Positions 6,846 through 15,316 of a stretch of 19,559 bases of DNA are shown piece after piece. Below the pieces are notes generated by a model, which searched no databases, was not told the DNA's origin, and saw only the letters and a program-made list of their open reading frames with translations. Position numbers and translations under genes: made by a program. Positions within the stretch are counted from its first letter, which is position 1, and each line of letters begins with the position of its first letter. Source of the DNA: CAYVTZ01 sp964454685 (lineage in GTDB: Bacteria > Bacillota > Clostridia > Christensenellales > Christensenellaceae); NCBI GenBank assembly GCA_964454685.1, contig CAYVTZ010000048.1, positions 1 to 19,559 of the forward strand. The letters are read 5' to 3'.

Positions 6846-9800
6846 TGGGTAGAACAATTTCGACACGTCTTGCAGTTGAGGGCGAGAGTGAATTTAAAGG
6901 CGCTTTAAAATCGTGTAATCAAGAACTTGCGGTTTTGAAGTCTGAAATGGTCAAGGTTGATAGCGAATTTAAAAACAATCAAAACTCTATGGAGGCCTTG
7001 ACAACAAAAGGGGATATGCTGACCAAAACTTATGAGGCGCAGCAGGGAAAAGTAGGCACATTGAGAGATGCCCTTGCAAATGCTGAATCTGCTCAGAAGG
7101 GATATGCGGATAAGGTAGCTGATTGCAACGAGAAAATATCCGACGCGCAAAGCCGCCTTGATGAATTGAAAAATTCTACATCCGATACAACCGAAGAAGA
7201 GAAACAGCTTACGGAAGAAATTGCGCGCATGAATGGCGAACTGCAACAGGCGCAAGCGGGATATGATGCCGCGAAAACTGGTGTGAATGATTGGCAAAAA
7301 CAACTCAACTATGCGGAAGCTGATCTGAATACGCTCGGAAACGGTATTGAATCAAACAACAAATTGATTGATGAAGCAAAAAACAGTTCGGACGGGTGCG
7401 CTACATCCATTGACAAGTTCGGACAAATGACAAGCGCGGCTGGTGGGCCGGTGGGTGACCTTGGAGGAAAGATAACAAATTTTTTGTGTGATCCTCTTTC
7501 GGCAGCGATTGGAATTGCGGCAGCGGCAGCGTTGGCGTTGGTGGAACTGGCAAAGGAAGCAGACCAAGCCAATCAAGTTATTGTTATGGCAACTGGGGCA
7601 TCTGGCGAGGCGCTGGAATCAATGGCAGAATCTGCAAGATCGGCGTATGCGGTGTTAGATGAAACGGATTTTACCGTTGTTGCATCTGTTGTTGGAGAAC
7701 TTAACACACGTCTTGATTTGCAGGGGGATGCACTGACTAAGGCGACGGCGCTGATTGGAGACTACGCGGATGCAACCGGAACAGATGCGGCCGGAGCAGT
7801 GGCGACAGTTTCAAAAGTAATGAAAAACTGGAATGTAGAAATCGAAGGCATGGAAGGTTTACTGGACAAGTTAACGAAAGCGGCGCAAATATCGGGAATC
7901 TCGGTGGATTCGCTTTCGGAAATGCTTGTGACAAACAAAGCACAATTTCAGCAGATGGGGTTCTCGCTGGATGAAAGTATTGCGCTGCTTGCAAACTTTG
8001 AAAAAGAGGGCATCAATACGTCGCAGATGATGACGGGATTTCGCAAGGCGATTAATCATTTTGCGGATGAAGGGAAAAACGCATCGGCAGGCTTGGCAGA
8101 GCTGGTGGAAGAAATCAAGAATGCAGGAACTGAAAGTGAAGCGAACAATATTGCGGTTGGCGTGTTCGGGGATCGTTCCGGTCAAGAATTTGCACTTGCG
8201 GTGCGTACAGGGCGATTTGAAATCGATGGAATGACAGAAGCCATTGCAAACAGCGGCGGTATCATGCGTGAAACAGCGGCGAATGCAGATACATTTGAAG
8301 ACAAGGTTGCGAATTTTGGGAATCAAGTTAAATCATACTTTATGGGTATGGGCGCGGATATCTCGAAATGGTGGGGAAATGTTACAGGCGCAACGGTAGG
8401 TGAAGTATCGAAGTCAACAAAGGAGTTGGAGCGCATCAATACCGTGTATCGTGATGGCGTGGATGATCGGGAAAAATATGTAGACCTGACACAAGCGCAA
8501 GCGAAGGCAACGGCGGAGCTGGAAGGAAACCAAACTGCCTATGCCAATGCGCAGAAACGATCCAATGAAATTGCGGACGAACTTCCCGGGCTGATTGAAA
8601 GGGTTTCGGAAGGAACGGGAATCAATGCTGATATGCTTCGGAATATGGGTGAGCAGCAAGCGGCGATCTTCTTGGCATCAAACGAATATTACGCCAATGA
8701 TATTGCGCAAATTTTTGCATTGAATGAAGAGTATGCCGGATGCTCGGAAAGCATGGGTCTATACGGTGACGCAATCGCGCTGAACAAAGATGCGTTGTCG
8801 GGCATGAACGCGGAGCTTGCGACGATAACGGAACGTTCGCCGGACGTGGTGGCGGCGGTGGAAGCTGAAACAGCAGCGCAAGAGATGGCACAGGAAAAGT
8901 ACAGTGCGACGGTGACTTCGATTGAAGAAGTAAAAGTACGGCTGGAAGATTTGGGGGCAGCGTATCAAGCCGCCTATGATGCTGCTTATGCGAGTATTGA
9001 TTCGCAAGTCGGATTGTTTAAAACGATGAGTGCAGAAGCGGATCAGAGCGTGGGGGATTTGATCGGGTCACTGGATTCGCAGATTGCTTACATGGACACG
9101 TATGCTGAGAACATTAAAAAGGCGATGGAGCTTGGCGTAGATGAAGGACTGATTGCGAAACTATCAGACGGCAGCGAGCAGAGCGCAAAGACCTTGGCGG
9201 CGATTGTGCAAGGCGGTGCGGACAGTGTAAAGGAACTGAATGAAAAACTTGGGATGGTAGAAGAAGGTAAGGGCAATTTTGCACGCACGGTTGCAGATAT
9301 GCAGACTGGCTTTAGTGCTGAGATGGATCTGATTGAAAAAGAGATGACGGGGATGGTTACAGAACTGAACCAATACAGTGCGACGCGTAATTCTGCAAAT
9401 GATACGGTGCAAGGATTCATTGATGGGGCAACCGCGCGATACGATGATGTATATACGGCATATGAAGGTGTTGCGAATGCAGCGAATAGAGCGGTTAAGG
9501 AAAGTCTTAAAATTGCGTCTCCCGCAAAAGTGATGATTGAAAATGGTTCTGATGCAGTTGGAGGATTCATTGTCGGCTCGGAACAACGCAAAGAGGATGT
9601 ACGCCGTGCGTATTACGATGTTGCGCAAACGTCGATCAGCACGGTGCAAGATGCGATTCAAACAGCGGAATATATTCCGCGAAACGTAAGGTCGGGTAAT
9701 ACCGGAATGCAAAATGCTGCTCGATTTAAAACAATTCCGCAGGTACAACTCTTGGGGCAAGAAGCAAACACGGCGCGCGAAATCATATTAAAAGTGGATG

Positions 9801-9883
9801 AACGTATTCTTGGGCGCGTGGCGATTGATGAAATTAACCGCATTACACGGCAAACGGGAGATATCCCGCTGGAGATGTACTGA
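6845..9883 (+). CDS. Phage tail tape measure protein
   Basis: At 1012 residues this is the largest product in the window. It sits just after the tail chaperone, overlapping it by one base (TGATG). Residues 1 to about 180 are coiled coil rich in Glu, Lys, Gln and Ala (ESEFKGALKSCNQELAVLKSEM, EEEKQLTEEIARMNGELQQAQ). A hydrophobic stretch follows at about 218-236 (LSAAIGIAAAAALALVEL), as in many tape measure proteins that later contact the host membrane. The middle segment with SISVDSLSEMLVTNKAQFQQMGFS-like and FRKAINHFADEGKNASAGLAE-like sequence is the TP901-type core domain. Near the end lies the family ending KIASPAKVMIENGSDAVGGFIVG. No lytic transglycosylase or peptidase domain is evident. 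From the usual proportion of residues to tail length, a tail of roughly 150 nm is inferred. Confidence 0.95.
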   Translation: MGRTISTRLAVEGESEFKGALKSCNQELAVLKSEMVKVDSEFKNNQNSMEALTTKGDMLTKTYEAQQGKVGTLRDALANAESAQKGYADKVADCNEKISDAQSRLDELKNSTSDTTEEEKQLTEEIARMNGELQQAQAGYDAAKTGVNDWQKQLNYAEADLNTLGNGIESNNKLIDEAKNSSDGCATSIDKFGQMTSAAGGPVGDLGGKITNFLCDPLSAAIGIAAAAALALVELAKEADQANQVIVMATGASGEALESMAESARSAYAVLDETDFTVVASVVGELNTRLDLQGDALTKATALIGDYADATGTDAAGAVATVSKVMKNWNVEIEGMEGLLDKLTKAAQISGISVDSLSEMLVTNKAQFQQMGFSLDESIALLANFEKEGINTSQMMTGFRKAINHFADEGKNASAGLAELVEEIKNAGTESEANNIAVGVFGDRSGQEFALAVRTGRFEIDGMTEAIANSGGIMRETAANADTFEDKVANFGNQVKSYFMGMGADISKWWGNVTGATVGEVSKSTKELERINTVYRDGVDDREKYVDLTQAQAKATAELEGNQTAYANAQKRSNEIADELPGLIERVSEGTGINADMLRNMGEQQAAIFLASNEYYANDIAQIFALNEEYAGCSESMGLYGDAIALNKDALSGMNAELATITERSPDVVAAVEAETAAQEMAQEKYSATVTSIEEVKVRLEDLGAAYQAAYDAAYASIDSQVGLFKTMSAEADQSVGDLIGSLDSQIAYMDTYAENIKKAMELGVDEGLIAKLSDGSEQSAKTLAAIVQGGADSVKELNEKLGMVEEGKGNFARTVADMQTGFSAEMDLIEKEMTGMVTELNQYSATRNSANDTVQGFIDGATARYDDVYTAYEGVANAANRAVKESLKIASPAKVMIENGSDAVGGFIVGSEQRKEDVRRAYYDVAQTSISTVQDAIQTAEYIPRNVRSGNTGMQNAARFKTIPQVQLLGQEANTAREIILKVDERILGRVAIDEINRITRQTGDIPLEMY

Positions 9884-10272
9884 TGATACCACGTAAATTG
9901 AGAAAGAAATCCGAGTTCTTCCGTGTCGGAAACACGGCGATATATGAGCCGGATAACAATGTGAGTGTGGAGCATGCCGCGATCATAGATGAGGAGAGCG
10001 GACAAACACGTGATGGGGTGATGCACCTTGTGTTTAAGAGGGGTGATGTCCGGCGTATTACGTTTGTTTATATGGCACTGACATCCGAAGAATACGACTT
10101 TATGACATCGTTGATGCAGGGGAAACAATTTGTGTTTTGGTACTATGAGGGCGGAAAAGAGGTGTCTATGAACGCGTACTGCGAAACACACACGTATAAC
10201 ATCCGGTGCGCGGACAAGACAAGCAAAAGGGCGATTTATGCCGATCTGCAAATTACAGTACAGGAGTTGTAG
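9883..10272 (+). CDS. Small distal tail (Dit-like) candidate
   Basis: The product has 129 residues. It starts at ATG 9883 overlapping the tape measure stop and lies directly before the baseplate hub gene, where the distal tail protein (Dit) is expected. The sequence is mostly beta: IPRKLRKKSEFFRVGNTAIYEPDNNVSVEHAAIIDEESGQTRDGVMHLVFKRGD, then FVYMALTSEEYDFMTSLMQGKQFVFWYYEGGKEVSMNAYC and a C-terminal strand YADLQITVQEL. Typical Dit proteins have more than 200 residues, so this is a short form limited to the tube-like N-terminal domain, or a different small tail-tip protein. The role is inferred mainly from position. Confidence 0.55.
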   Translation: MIPRKLRKKSEFFRVGNTAIYEPDNNVSVEHAAIIDEESGQTRDGVMHLVFKRGDVRRITFVYMALTSEEYDFMTSLMQGKQFVFWYYEGGKEVSMNAYCETHTYNIRCADKTSKRAIYADLQITVQEL

Positions 10273-10274
10273 CC

Positions 10275-12305
10275 ATGTATACACATATCATCAAAAACAA
10301 CAATTTCACATTTGACGATAGCAATATCCGTGGGCTAATAAAACTCACACAGCAGTCTAATTCCGGTACAAACATCACGCTCGGCAGTGCTTGTGCGGCA
10401 GAGCTGACGTTTGAGGTGGACGACCAAGCCATGCAGTACCGCGACATTGCGGGGCAAGAGTTTGTGTACAAAGTGGAGGAGAGCAGCCCATACACATTTG
10501 GGGATGGATCTGTTTTGACCTTTCGTGATGGCAGTGTCTACTACTTTTTAGATGATGTTAAGACGTTCGGATATTTTATTGCGGAGAGGCCGGAGCGCAT
10601 CAATGACACGCGCTGGAAGATCACCATGTACGACCGCATGAAGCGGTTCGACAAACCTGCGGATGGGTTCAGCGTCAAGGGCAAAACCATCGGGGCGATA
10701 CTTGCGGGATTGTGCGCGTTCTGTGGAGTGCCGTATGCGGCGGCGGCTATCCCCAACAGCGGGTATGTGGTGGGGGAGGACATCTCCGGGGAAAACATCA
10801 CGTGCAGGGATATCTTAAAGTGGATCGGCGAGGCGGCTTGCCGTTATGCGATCATGGGCGAGGATGGGGCGTTGCGGCTCAAGTGGTATGCGCAGACCGC
10901 GAAGGTAATTTCCAATGCGAATACATTCTCGCTCAAGGTGACGGATTATGAGACTGCGCCCATTGACAAAGTGCAAGTGAAATCCACAGAAAATGACATC
11001 GGTGTGATTATCGGCACAGGAACAAATTGCTATGTGATCGCCGGAAATCCATTGCTATATGCGGTGTCGGATGCAGTGTTGCGCCCGGCGGTACAAGCAA
11101 TCTACAACGCGATCAACGGATTCCGTTATACGCCTGTGGAGGCGGTTGTACTGCATGGTGATGTGGATGTGCGGATTGGTGACCGCATCAAAGTAAATTC
11201 GTTCCGTGAGCGAGATTTAAGCACGATTGTTATGTCAACGGTGCGAACACCACTTAAAACAGAATTGAAGTCGACGGGTGACAAGGAATTGACCACTGTG
11301 AAAGCGGTCAATCGCGTAGTGAAACAGGCGGCAGGGAAAACGGCGGAGCTGATCCATACCGTAGATAAGTTTGCGGTCGTCATGACGCAAATGCAGGATG
11401 ACATTGTAAAGACGCAAACGAGCGTGACGGTGCAGGCTGATCGTATTACGGCAGAGGTGAAGGCGCGAACAGATGCCAATACGGAGTTGAGCAGCAAAAT
11501 CACGCAGAATGCGGACAGCATTACAGCGGAGGTTACTAATCGCACCAATGAAGACAAGGCAATGCAATCCAGCATAAAGCAGAATGCGGAGGCCATTGTG
11601 TTGAAGGTTTCGACGGAGGACTACAACGGGGACACCATTGCCAGCAAGATCAATCAGACGGCGACGACCATACAGATTCAGGCAGCTAAGATTGATATGC
11701 GGGGAGATTTGGATTTGCGCGGAGTGTTCCGCAGTTATGAGGGCAGCAATCAATCTTTGATCGAAGCTGGGCAACTTGCGTTCAAATATGGCTCGGGGTA
11801 CACAGGGAGCATCACAACCAACTATGTGCTAAATGGTGTTAGATACCTATTCTTACAAGGTGGCACGGGCAATGTCGGGATTGCGGCCAAAGCGGGCAGC
11901 ATGAGCCACTATATCGCAATGGTGTCGAAAGTCGCACTGCAATCGTATGTGACGGGATCGGGAACGAACCTCGGCCACGTATACGATAGTGTAACCGGAC
12001 AATCGGTGATTGGGCTGGTCAGCTCGTCGAGGCGGTATAAGCATGATATCCGATACCTTGAATCGGAACATGGCATAGACGTGATCCGTGCCTTAATGCC
12101 ATGCGGATTCCGATACAATCAGACGGAACAGGAATGCGTTGGATTCATTGCGGAAGATGTTGAGCAGGTGTCTAAACTGCTTGTGAATTACGCGCCGGAT
12201 GGACAGGTGGAGAGTAACCGCGACAGCGGCATCATAGCAATGTGTGTGCTCGCTCTGCAAAATATAGACAGGAGGCTAAAAGAAATTGAAAACCACAGTA
12301 CTTAA
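10275..12305 (+). CDS. Baseplate hub / tail-associated protein with C-terminal S74 chaperone domain
   Basis: The product has 676 residues. ATG 10275 is chosen because AGGAG lies eight bases upstream; the open frame extends further left inside the previous gene. Residues 1 to about 350 resemble the gp27-like hub (XkdQ/Tal N-terminus): LTFEVDDQAMQYRDI, a DGSVLTFRDGSVYYF hairpin, WKITMYDRMKRFD, CRDILKWIGEA and VHGDVDVRIGDRIKVNSF-like strands. About residues 370-480 is a helical/coiled region with repeated ADRITAEVKAR and ADSITAEVTNR units. The C-terminal 94 residues are a Peptidase_S74 intramolecular chaperone: SSSRRYKHDIRYLE, then GFIAEDVEQVS and a terminal helix. S584 and K589 have the Ser-Lys spacing of the characterised domain, so the trimer probably cleaves itself after folding. 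The Tal role is by context. Confidence 0.85.
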   Translation: MYTHIIKNNNFTFDDSNIRGLIKLTQQSNSGTNITLGSACAAELTFEVDDQAMQYRDIAGQEFVYKVEESSPYTFGDGSVLTFRDGSVYYFLDDVKTFGYFIAERPERINDTRWKITMYDRMKRFDKPADGFSVKGKTIGAILAGLCAFCGVPYAAAAIPNSGYVVGEDISGENITCRDILKWIGEAACRYAIMGEDGALRLKWYAQTAKVISNANTFSLKVTDYETAPIDKVQVKSTENDIGVIIGTGTNCYVIAGNPLLYAVSDAVLRPAVQAIYNAINGFRYTPVEAVVLHGDVDVRIGDRIKVNSFRERDLSTIVMSTVRTPLKTELKSTGDKELTTVKAVNRVVKQAAGKTAELIHTVDKFAVVMTQMQDDIVKTQTSVTVQADRITAEVKARTDANTELSSKITQNADSITAEVTNRTNEDKAMQSSIKQNAEAIVLKVSTEDYNGDTIASKINQTATTIQIQAAKIDMRGDLDLRGVFRSYEGSNQSLIEAGQLAFKYGSGYTGSITTNYVLNGVRYLFLQGGTGNVGIAAKAGSMSHYIAMVSKVALQSYVTGSGTNLGHVYDSVTGQSVIGLVSSSRRYKHDIRYLESEHGIDVIRALMPCGFRYNQTEQECVGFIAEDVEQVSKLLVNYAPDGQVESNRDSGIIAMCVLALQNIDRRLKEIENHST

Positions 12306-12588
12306 GGAAGCAAATGAATATACGAACGGGGTGCGCGTCAATGTGCAAACCATAAGGACGGAGACCACGCTCGCGGATGATATTGCAAAACTGGCAAACT
12401 ACATGAATGCTTATGCGGCGCATATGGGTACGCTGGAACGCTTGCGGGGGGATATGCCGCAAGATGAAGTGAAGCAACGACCCTATATTGATGAGATCAA
12501 TCGGATCGAATGCGAAATTGATACGCTCAAAGCTGCGATACAGGTGCAAGAAGAATTGATCGGAGGTCATGAGGATGCCAAAAAGTAA
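12286..12588 (+). CDS. Small helical protein of the tail module, function unknown
   Basis: This 100-residue protein starts at TTG 12286 with AGGAGG about eight bases upstream. It overlaps the preceding S74 protein by 20 bp and the fibre gene by 14 bp. I do not recognise a family. It is predicted to be mainly helical, with LADDIAKLANYMNAYAAHMGTLERL and IDEINRIECEIDTLKAAIQVQEEL forming a likely coiled-coil pair. The overlap with both neighbours suggests coupled expression. A small chaperone or tail accessory function is possible, but only context supports that. Confidence 0.7.
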   Translation: MKTTVLKEANEYTNGVRVNVQTIRTETTLADDIAKLANYMNAYAAHMGTLERLRGDMPQDEVKQRPYIDEINRIECEIDTLKAAIQVQEELIGGHEDAKK

Positions 12589-13918
12589 GTATTACAATAC
12601 GGATGAAATGGAAGCGAACATTGACAACGCAGGGCCGATGGTTGTTGATGGGATGTGGCATCGGTGGAATGCGGTAACCAAACGGTATGAAAGCACTGGG
12701 GTTCGCGCGGACATTAAGTTGAAAGCGGGAGCCACGACCACGGGGGCGGCGGGAACGCCTGCGGAGGCAACCGTAACGGGAACAAATGGAGACTTCACAG
12801 TTAACTTGAAGATTCCGCAGGGTGTGCAGGGTGTGCAGGGTATTCAAGGCGTTCAGGGTGCGAAAGGTGATAAGGGTGATACCGGATCACAAGGAGTACA
12901 GGGCGTGCAAGGACCACAAGGCGTGAAGGGTGATAAGGGTGATGTAGGGCCGCAGGGGGTGCAGGGAATCAAAGGAGATAAAGGCGAAACGGGTGCCATA
13001 GGCCCGCAAGGTCCAGCAGGGAATCTTGGAGATATCCACGGCCTTGCGGGTAAATCGGCAGTGGCGGAAGCGGACGAGATACCGATTGCAGATAGTGCGG
13101 GGGCGTGGGGGAGCAAGAAAATTGCATTTTCAACATTGAAAAGTTGGTTGTCGGGTTTGTTTGCGGGAATTGCGCATAAGCACGTGAAAGCGGATGTGAC
13201 GGACTTCGCGCACAAGACAATGCACAAGACGGGCGGGAGTGATGCGCTGAGTGCGGCGGATGTGGGGGCGTTTCCGGCGACAGGCGGGATATTGGATGCG
13301 CACCTAACGGTCAATGGTTTTTTTAGTGCGCGTACAGGTATGGAGGTCTATGGGGGTACGCCCTTCATTGATTTCCACCACAATAATTCATCAGCGGACT
13401 ATACAACACGCATCATCGAGAATACGGCGGGTAAATTAAGCATTTCCGGATCATTAGAGGTTGCGGGGGAAATATCTGTTGGCCGCATTAATATGTGGAG
13501 CGCTTATAACGCGGGGATTATGCAGGCGTATGTAGGACAGTGCTTTCGCATTAACAACCTAACCAATACGGGCTTCATGCCATGCGAAGCGAGCGGATTC
13601 TTTGTAAATTCATCCTTGAGGTACAAGAACATTTTAGAAGGGTTGAGCGAGGAGGAGGCACTCAAAATTTTGCGTGTAGATGCAGTGCGCTACCAATACA
13701 AAAAGGAACGCATTGACGACGGCGGAAAGGTGCACAGCGGCGTGATTGCCGAGCAAGTAGACGAGATTGGCATAACAGATGTAATTACCTATGACGATCA
13801 GGGACGACCGGATTCAGTGGATTACTCCAAATTTGTACCGTATCTGATCAAGCTGGCGCAGGTGCAGCAGGAGGAGATCGACAGGTTAAGTGGCAGACTG
13901 GATGCGTTAGGCTTGTGA
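12575..13918 (+). CDS. Collagen-like tail fibre with C-terminal S74 chaperone domain
   Basis: The predicted product has 447 residues. ATG 12575 is preferred over ATG 12569 because GGAGG lies about eight bases from the former and only three from the latter. Residues 1-45 form a small N-terminal domain (YYNTDEMEANIDNAGPMVVDG). Residues 83-148 are 22 uninterrupted Gly-X-Y triplets rich in GVQ and GDK, expected to form a collagen-like triple helix. A beta-rich head (about 225-340) with PFIDFHHNNSSADYTTRI follows. The last 102 residues are a Peptidase_S74 domain: SSLRYKNILEGL with S346 and K351 at the spacing of the catalytic dyad, then GVIAEQVDEIG and a terminal heptad helix (QVQQEEIDRLSGRLDAL). 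This looks like a host-recognition fibre whose chaperone drives trimerisation and is then released. Confidence 0.9.
   Translation: MPKSKYYNTDEMEANIDNAGPMVVDGMWHRWNAVTKRYESTGVRADIKLKAGATTTGAAGTPAEATVTGTNGDFTVNLKIPQGVQGVQGIQGVQGAKGDKGDTGSQGVQGVQGPQGVKGDKGDVGPQGVQGIKGDKGETGAIGPQGPAGNLGDIHGLAGKSAVAEADEIPIADSAGAWGSKKIAFSTLKSWLSGLFAGIAHKHVKADVTDFAHKTMHKTGGSDALSAADVGAFPATGGILDAHLTVNGFFSARTGMEVYGGTPFIDFHHNNSSADYTTRIIENTAGKLSISGSLEVAGEISVGRINMWSAYNAGIMQAYVGQCFRINNLTNTGFMPCEASGFFVNSSLRYKNILEGLSEEEALKILRVDAVRYQYKKERIDDGGKVHSGVIAEQVDEIGITDVITYDDQGRPDSVDYSKFVPYLIKLAQVQQEEIDRLSGRLDALGL
12821..13018 (+). repeat. Collagen-coding tandem repeat
   Basis: The DNA here is a 9-bp based tandem array encoding 22 Gly-X-Y triplets, with repeated units close to GGTGTGCAG and GGTGATAAG. 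Near-identical copies lie next to each other (for example at 12821 and 12830), so expansion or contraction by recombination or slippage would be easy and would change fibre length in frame. Confidence 0.85.
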
Positions 13919-13964
13919 TAAGGCGCGAAGGGCGCTGGAATAAAAATGATGGAGGAAAACAAAA

Positions 13965-14732
13965 ATGTTAGAAATTAAACAAATGCTTGTGCCCAAAGGC
14001 ACAAAGCGCAGAAGTGGCAAGAAAATGAAGGGTGACAACGGTGTAACCATACACGAGGCAGGAACGCCGAACGCGCCTGCGAAGAATCTTGCGCGGGTAC
14101 AGAAGGAACAGCCAAACGCAAAGGTGAACGGTTGGCATTTGTCTGTGGATGACAAAGAAGTGTGGCAGACATTTCCGCTGGATGAGATCGCGGAGCACAG
14201 CGGCAAGCGGCTGGGCAATGATACCACGGTGGGCATCGAGATTGCGGACAAGGTGACGAGCGGCGCTTACTGGCTGACAGCGGTGGAAAATGCCGCATGG
14301 TTGGCGGCATGGGCGCTGCATCAAAAAGGGCATGATCGCGCGGTGTGGCGCGAGAACATTTGGCAGCACCACGATTGGAGCGGCAAAGATTGTCCTTATC
14401 AGATCAGGCGCGGTAACCCGATGAATTGGACAGAATTTTTGCATCGCGTGAACGCGCATCTTACGCAGATGATCGGAGGCGGATTGCAGCCGGAGCCGGA
14501 CAGTCCGACCAACGAGGACGGCGATCCGTACAACTGGCGTGTGGCTGTGGGTGTGCTGAACTATCGCGAGAGTCCGGGCGGCAAGGTGCTGGGGCAACTC
14601 AAGCGCGGCGATCTTGTGTACCTTGACCGACTTGTGCCGGAGGAGGACTGGGCGCGGGTCAAGATCGGCGGCAAGGATGGGGAACTGGTTTATGTTTGGA
14701 AGAAGTATATCGATGGAAGGAAGGAAAATTAG
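13965..14732 (+). CDS. Endolysin: N-acetylmuramoyl-L-alanine amidase (Amidase_2) with SH3-type wall-binding domain
   Basis: The product has 255 residues, starting at ATG 13965 after GGAGGA. Residues about 20-165 match the Amidase_2/PGRP zinc amidase family, which cleaves the bond between muramic acid and L-alanine in peptidoglycan. Candidate zinc ligands are H30 (VTIHEAG), H135 in IWQHHDWSGKDCP, and C143 in the same motif. WHLSVDDKEVWQTFPLDE is the usual second-strand region. A Pro/Asp-rich linker (about 175-188) leads to an SH3-like domain (about 190-250; VGVLNYRESPGGKVLGQLKRGD ... WARVKI). No signal peptide is seen, so release probably depends on the holin encoded next. Confidence 0.95.
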   Translation: MLEIKQMLVPKGTKRRSGKKMKGDNGVTIHEAGTPNAPAKNLARVQKEQPNAKVNGWHLSVDDKEVWQTFPLDEIAEHSGKRLGNDTTVGIEIADKVTSGAYWLTAVENAAWLAAWALHQKGHDRAVWRENIWQHHDWSGKDCPYQIRRGNPMNWTEFLHRVNAHLTQMIGGGLQPEPDSPTNEDGDPYNWRVAVGVLNYRESPGGKVLGQLKRGDLVYLDRLVPEEDWARVKIGGKDGELVYVWKKYIDGRKEN

Positions 14733-14733
14733 A

Positions 14734-15000
14734 ATGAATTTGAAAGTACGTATGAAGAATTGGTCATTTTGGCTGAGTGTGATTTTGGCGGTGATTGCGC
14801 CGGTGGGTGTATACTTTGGTGTCACGATGGCGGATGTGACCACGTGGTCGGCGCTGGGAGAGTTGATTGTGCGGGCGATCAGCAATCCTTATGTCGTGGT
14901 AATGATGCTGGTTGCGTTATACAATGCGCTGATTGACCCGACAACGCGGGGGATAAAGGACAGCACGCGCGCCATGGGCTATACCAAGCCGCAGGAGTGA
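14734..15000 (+). CDS. Holin, phi-LC3 family (Phage_holin_1)
   Basis: This 88-residue membrane protein starts at ATG 14734, with AAGGAAGG about nine bases upstream, one base after the amidase stop. It has a short charged start (MNLKVRMKNWSFW), a first membrane segment (SVILAVIAPVGVYFGVTM), a second (NPYVVVMMLVALYNALI), and the diagnostic phi-LC3 ending DPTTRGIKDSTRAMGY. It should open the membrane at the end of infection and let the upstream endolysin reach the wall. The lysin-then-holin order is reversed compared with many phages of Bacillota. Confidence 0.93.
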   Translation: MNLKVRMKNWSFWLSVILAVIAPVGVYFGVTMADVTTWSALGELIVRAISNPYVVVMMLVALYNALIDPTTRGIKDSTRAMGYTKPQE

Positions 15001-15007
15001 TACGGTT

Positions 15008-15277
15008 ATGGTGACGATAGAGATTACAGTGTTGGTTGCCGTGATTGGCTGCCTTGCGGCTGTGCTGGGTGTGATTATTACGCGTGACAAGCGCATTGCG
15101 GAGGATGGAGAGTGGCGGGGTAGTGTAAGCGCAAAACTCGACACCATCATTGGCATCCGCCGTGATGTGGATGATATCAAAGACATACAGCATGACCACG
15201 CGGAGCGAATCAGTGCGGTGGAGCAGAGCGCTAAGAGCGCACATCATCGGATTGATGAAATGCGTAGAGAGGATTGA
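15008..15277 (+). CDS. Small membrane-anchored coiled-coil protein of the lysis module
   Basis: This 89-residue product has one N-terminal membrane segment (VTIEITVLVAVIGCLAAVLGVII), then a charged helical tail with heptad-like spacing (SAKLDTIIGIRRDVDDIKDIQHDHAERISAVEQS). It starts seven bases after the holin stop. The shape (short membrane anchor followed by a coiled coil) recalls XhlA-like holin-associated proteins and spanin-like lysis accessories, but I see no definitive family motif. It is the last gene of the phage operon and is followed by a terminator. Confidence 0.7.
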   Translation: MVTIEITVLVAVIGCLAAVLGVIITRDKRIAEDGEWRGSVSAKLDTIIGIRRDVDDIKDIQHDHAERISAVEQSAKSAHHRIDEMRRED

Positions 15278-15285
15278 AACAATGG

Positions 15286-15316
15286 GGCAAGGGAAGCAAA
15301 TTCTCTTGCCTTTTTT
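15286..15316 (+). terminator. Intrinsic terminator of the phage late operon
   Basis: GGCAAGGGAA (15286-15295) pairs with TTCTCTTGCC (15301-15310), ten pairs with one G-T wobble, around a five-base loop. TTTTTT (15311-15316) follows directly. It lies nine bases after the last phage stop codon. Confidence 0.92.

Noticed and set aside
10206..10274. Upstream extension of the hub protein into the preceding gene
   Set aside because: ATG 10275 has AGGAG at a good distance and its N-terminus fits the family; the extension overlaps the previous coding region and adds no motif.
12821..13018. Short tandem repeats that could be mistaken for a CRISPR array
   Set aside because: They are contiguous 9-bp based units without unique spacers and translate as Gly-X-Y triplets inside the fibre gene.
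13968..14885. Long open frame (about 305 codons) on the minus strand opposite the endolysin and holin
   Set aside because: It lacks a ribosome binding site and family motifs and lies opposite two genes with clear domains; it is a by-product of their codon use.
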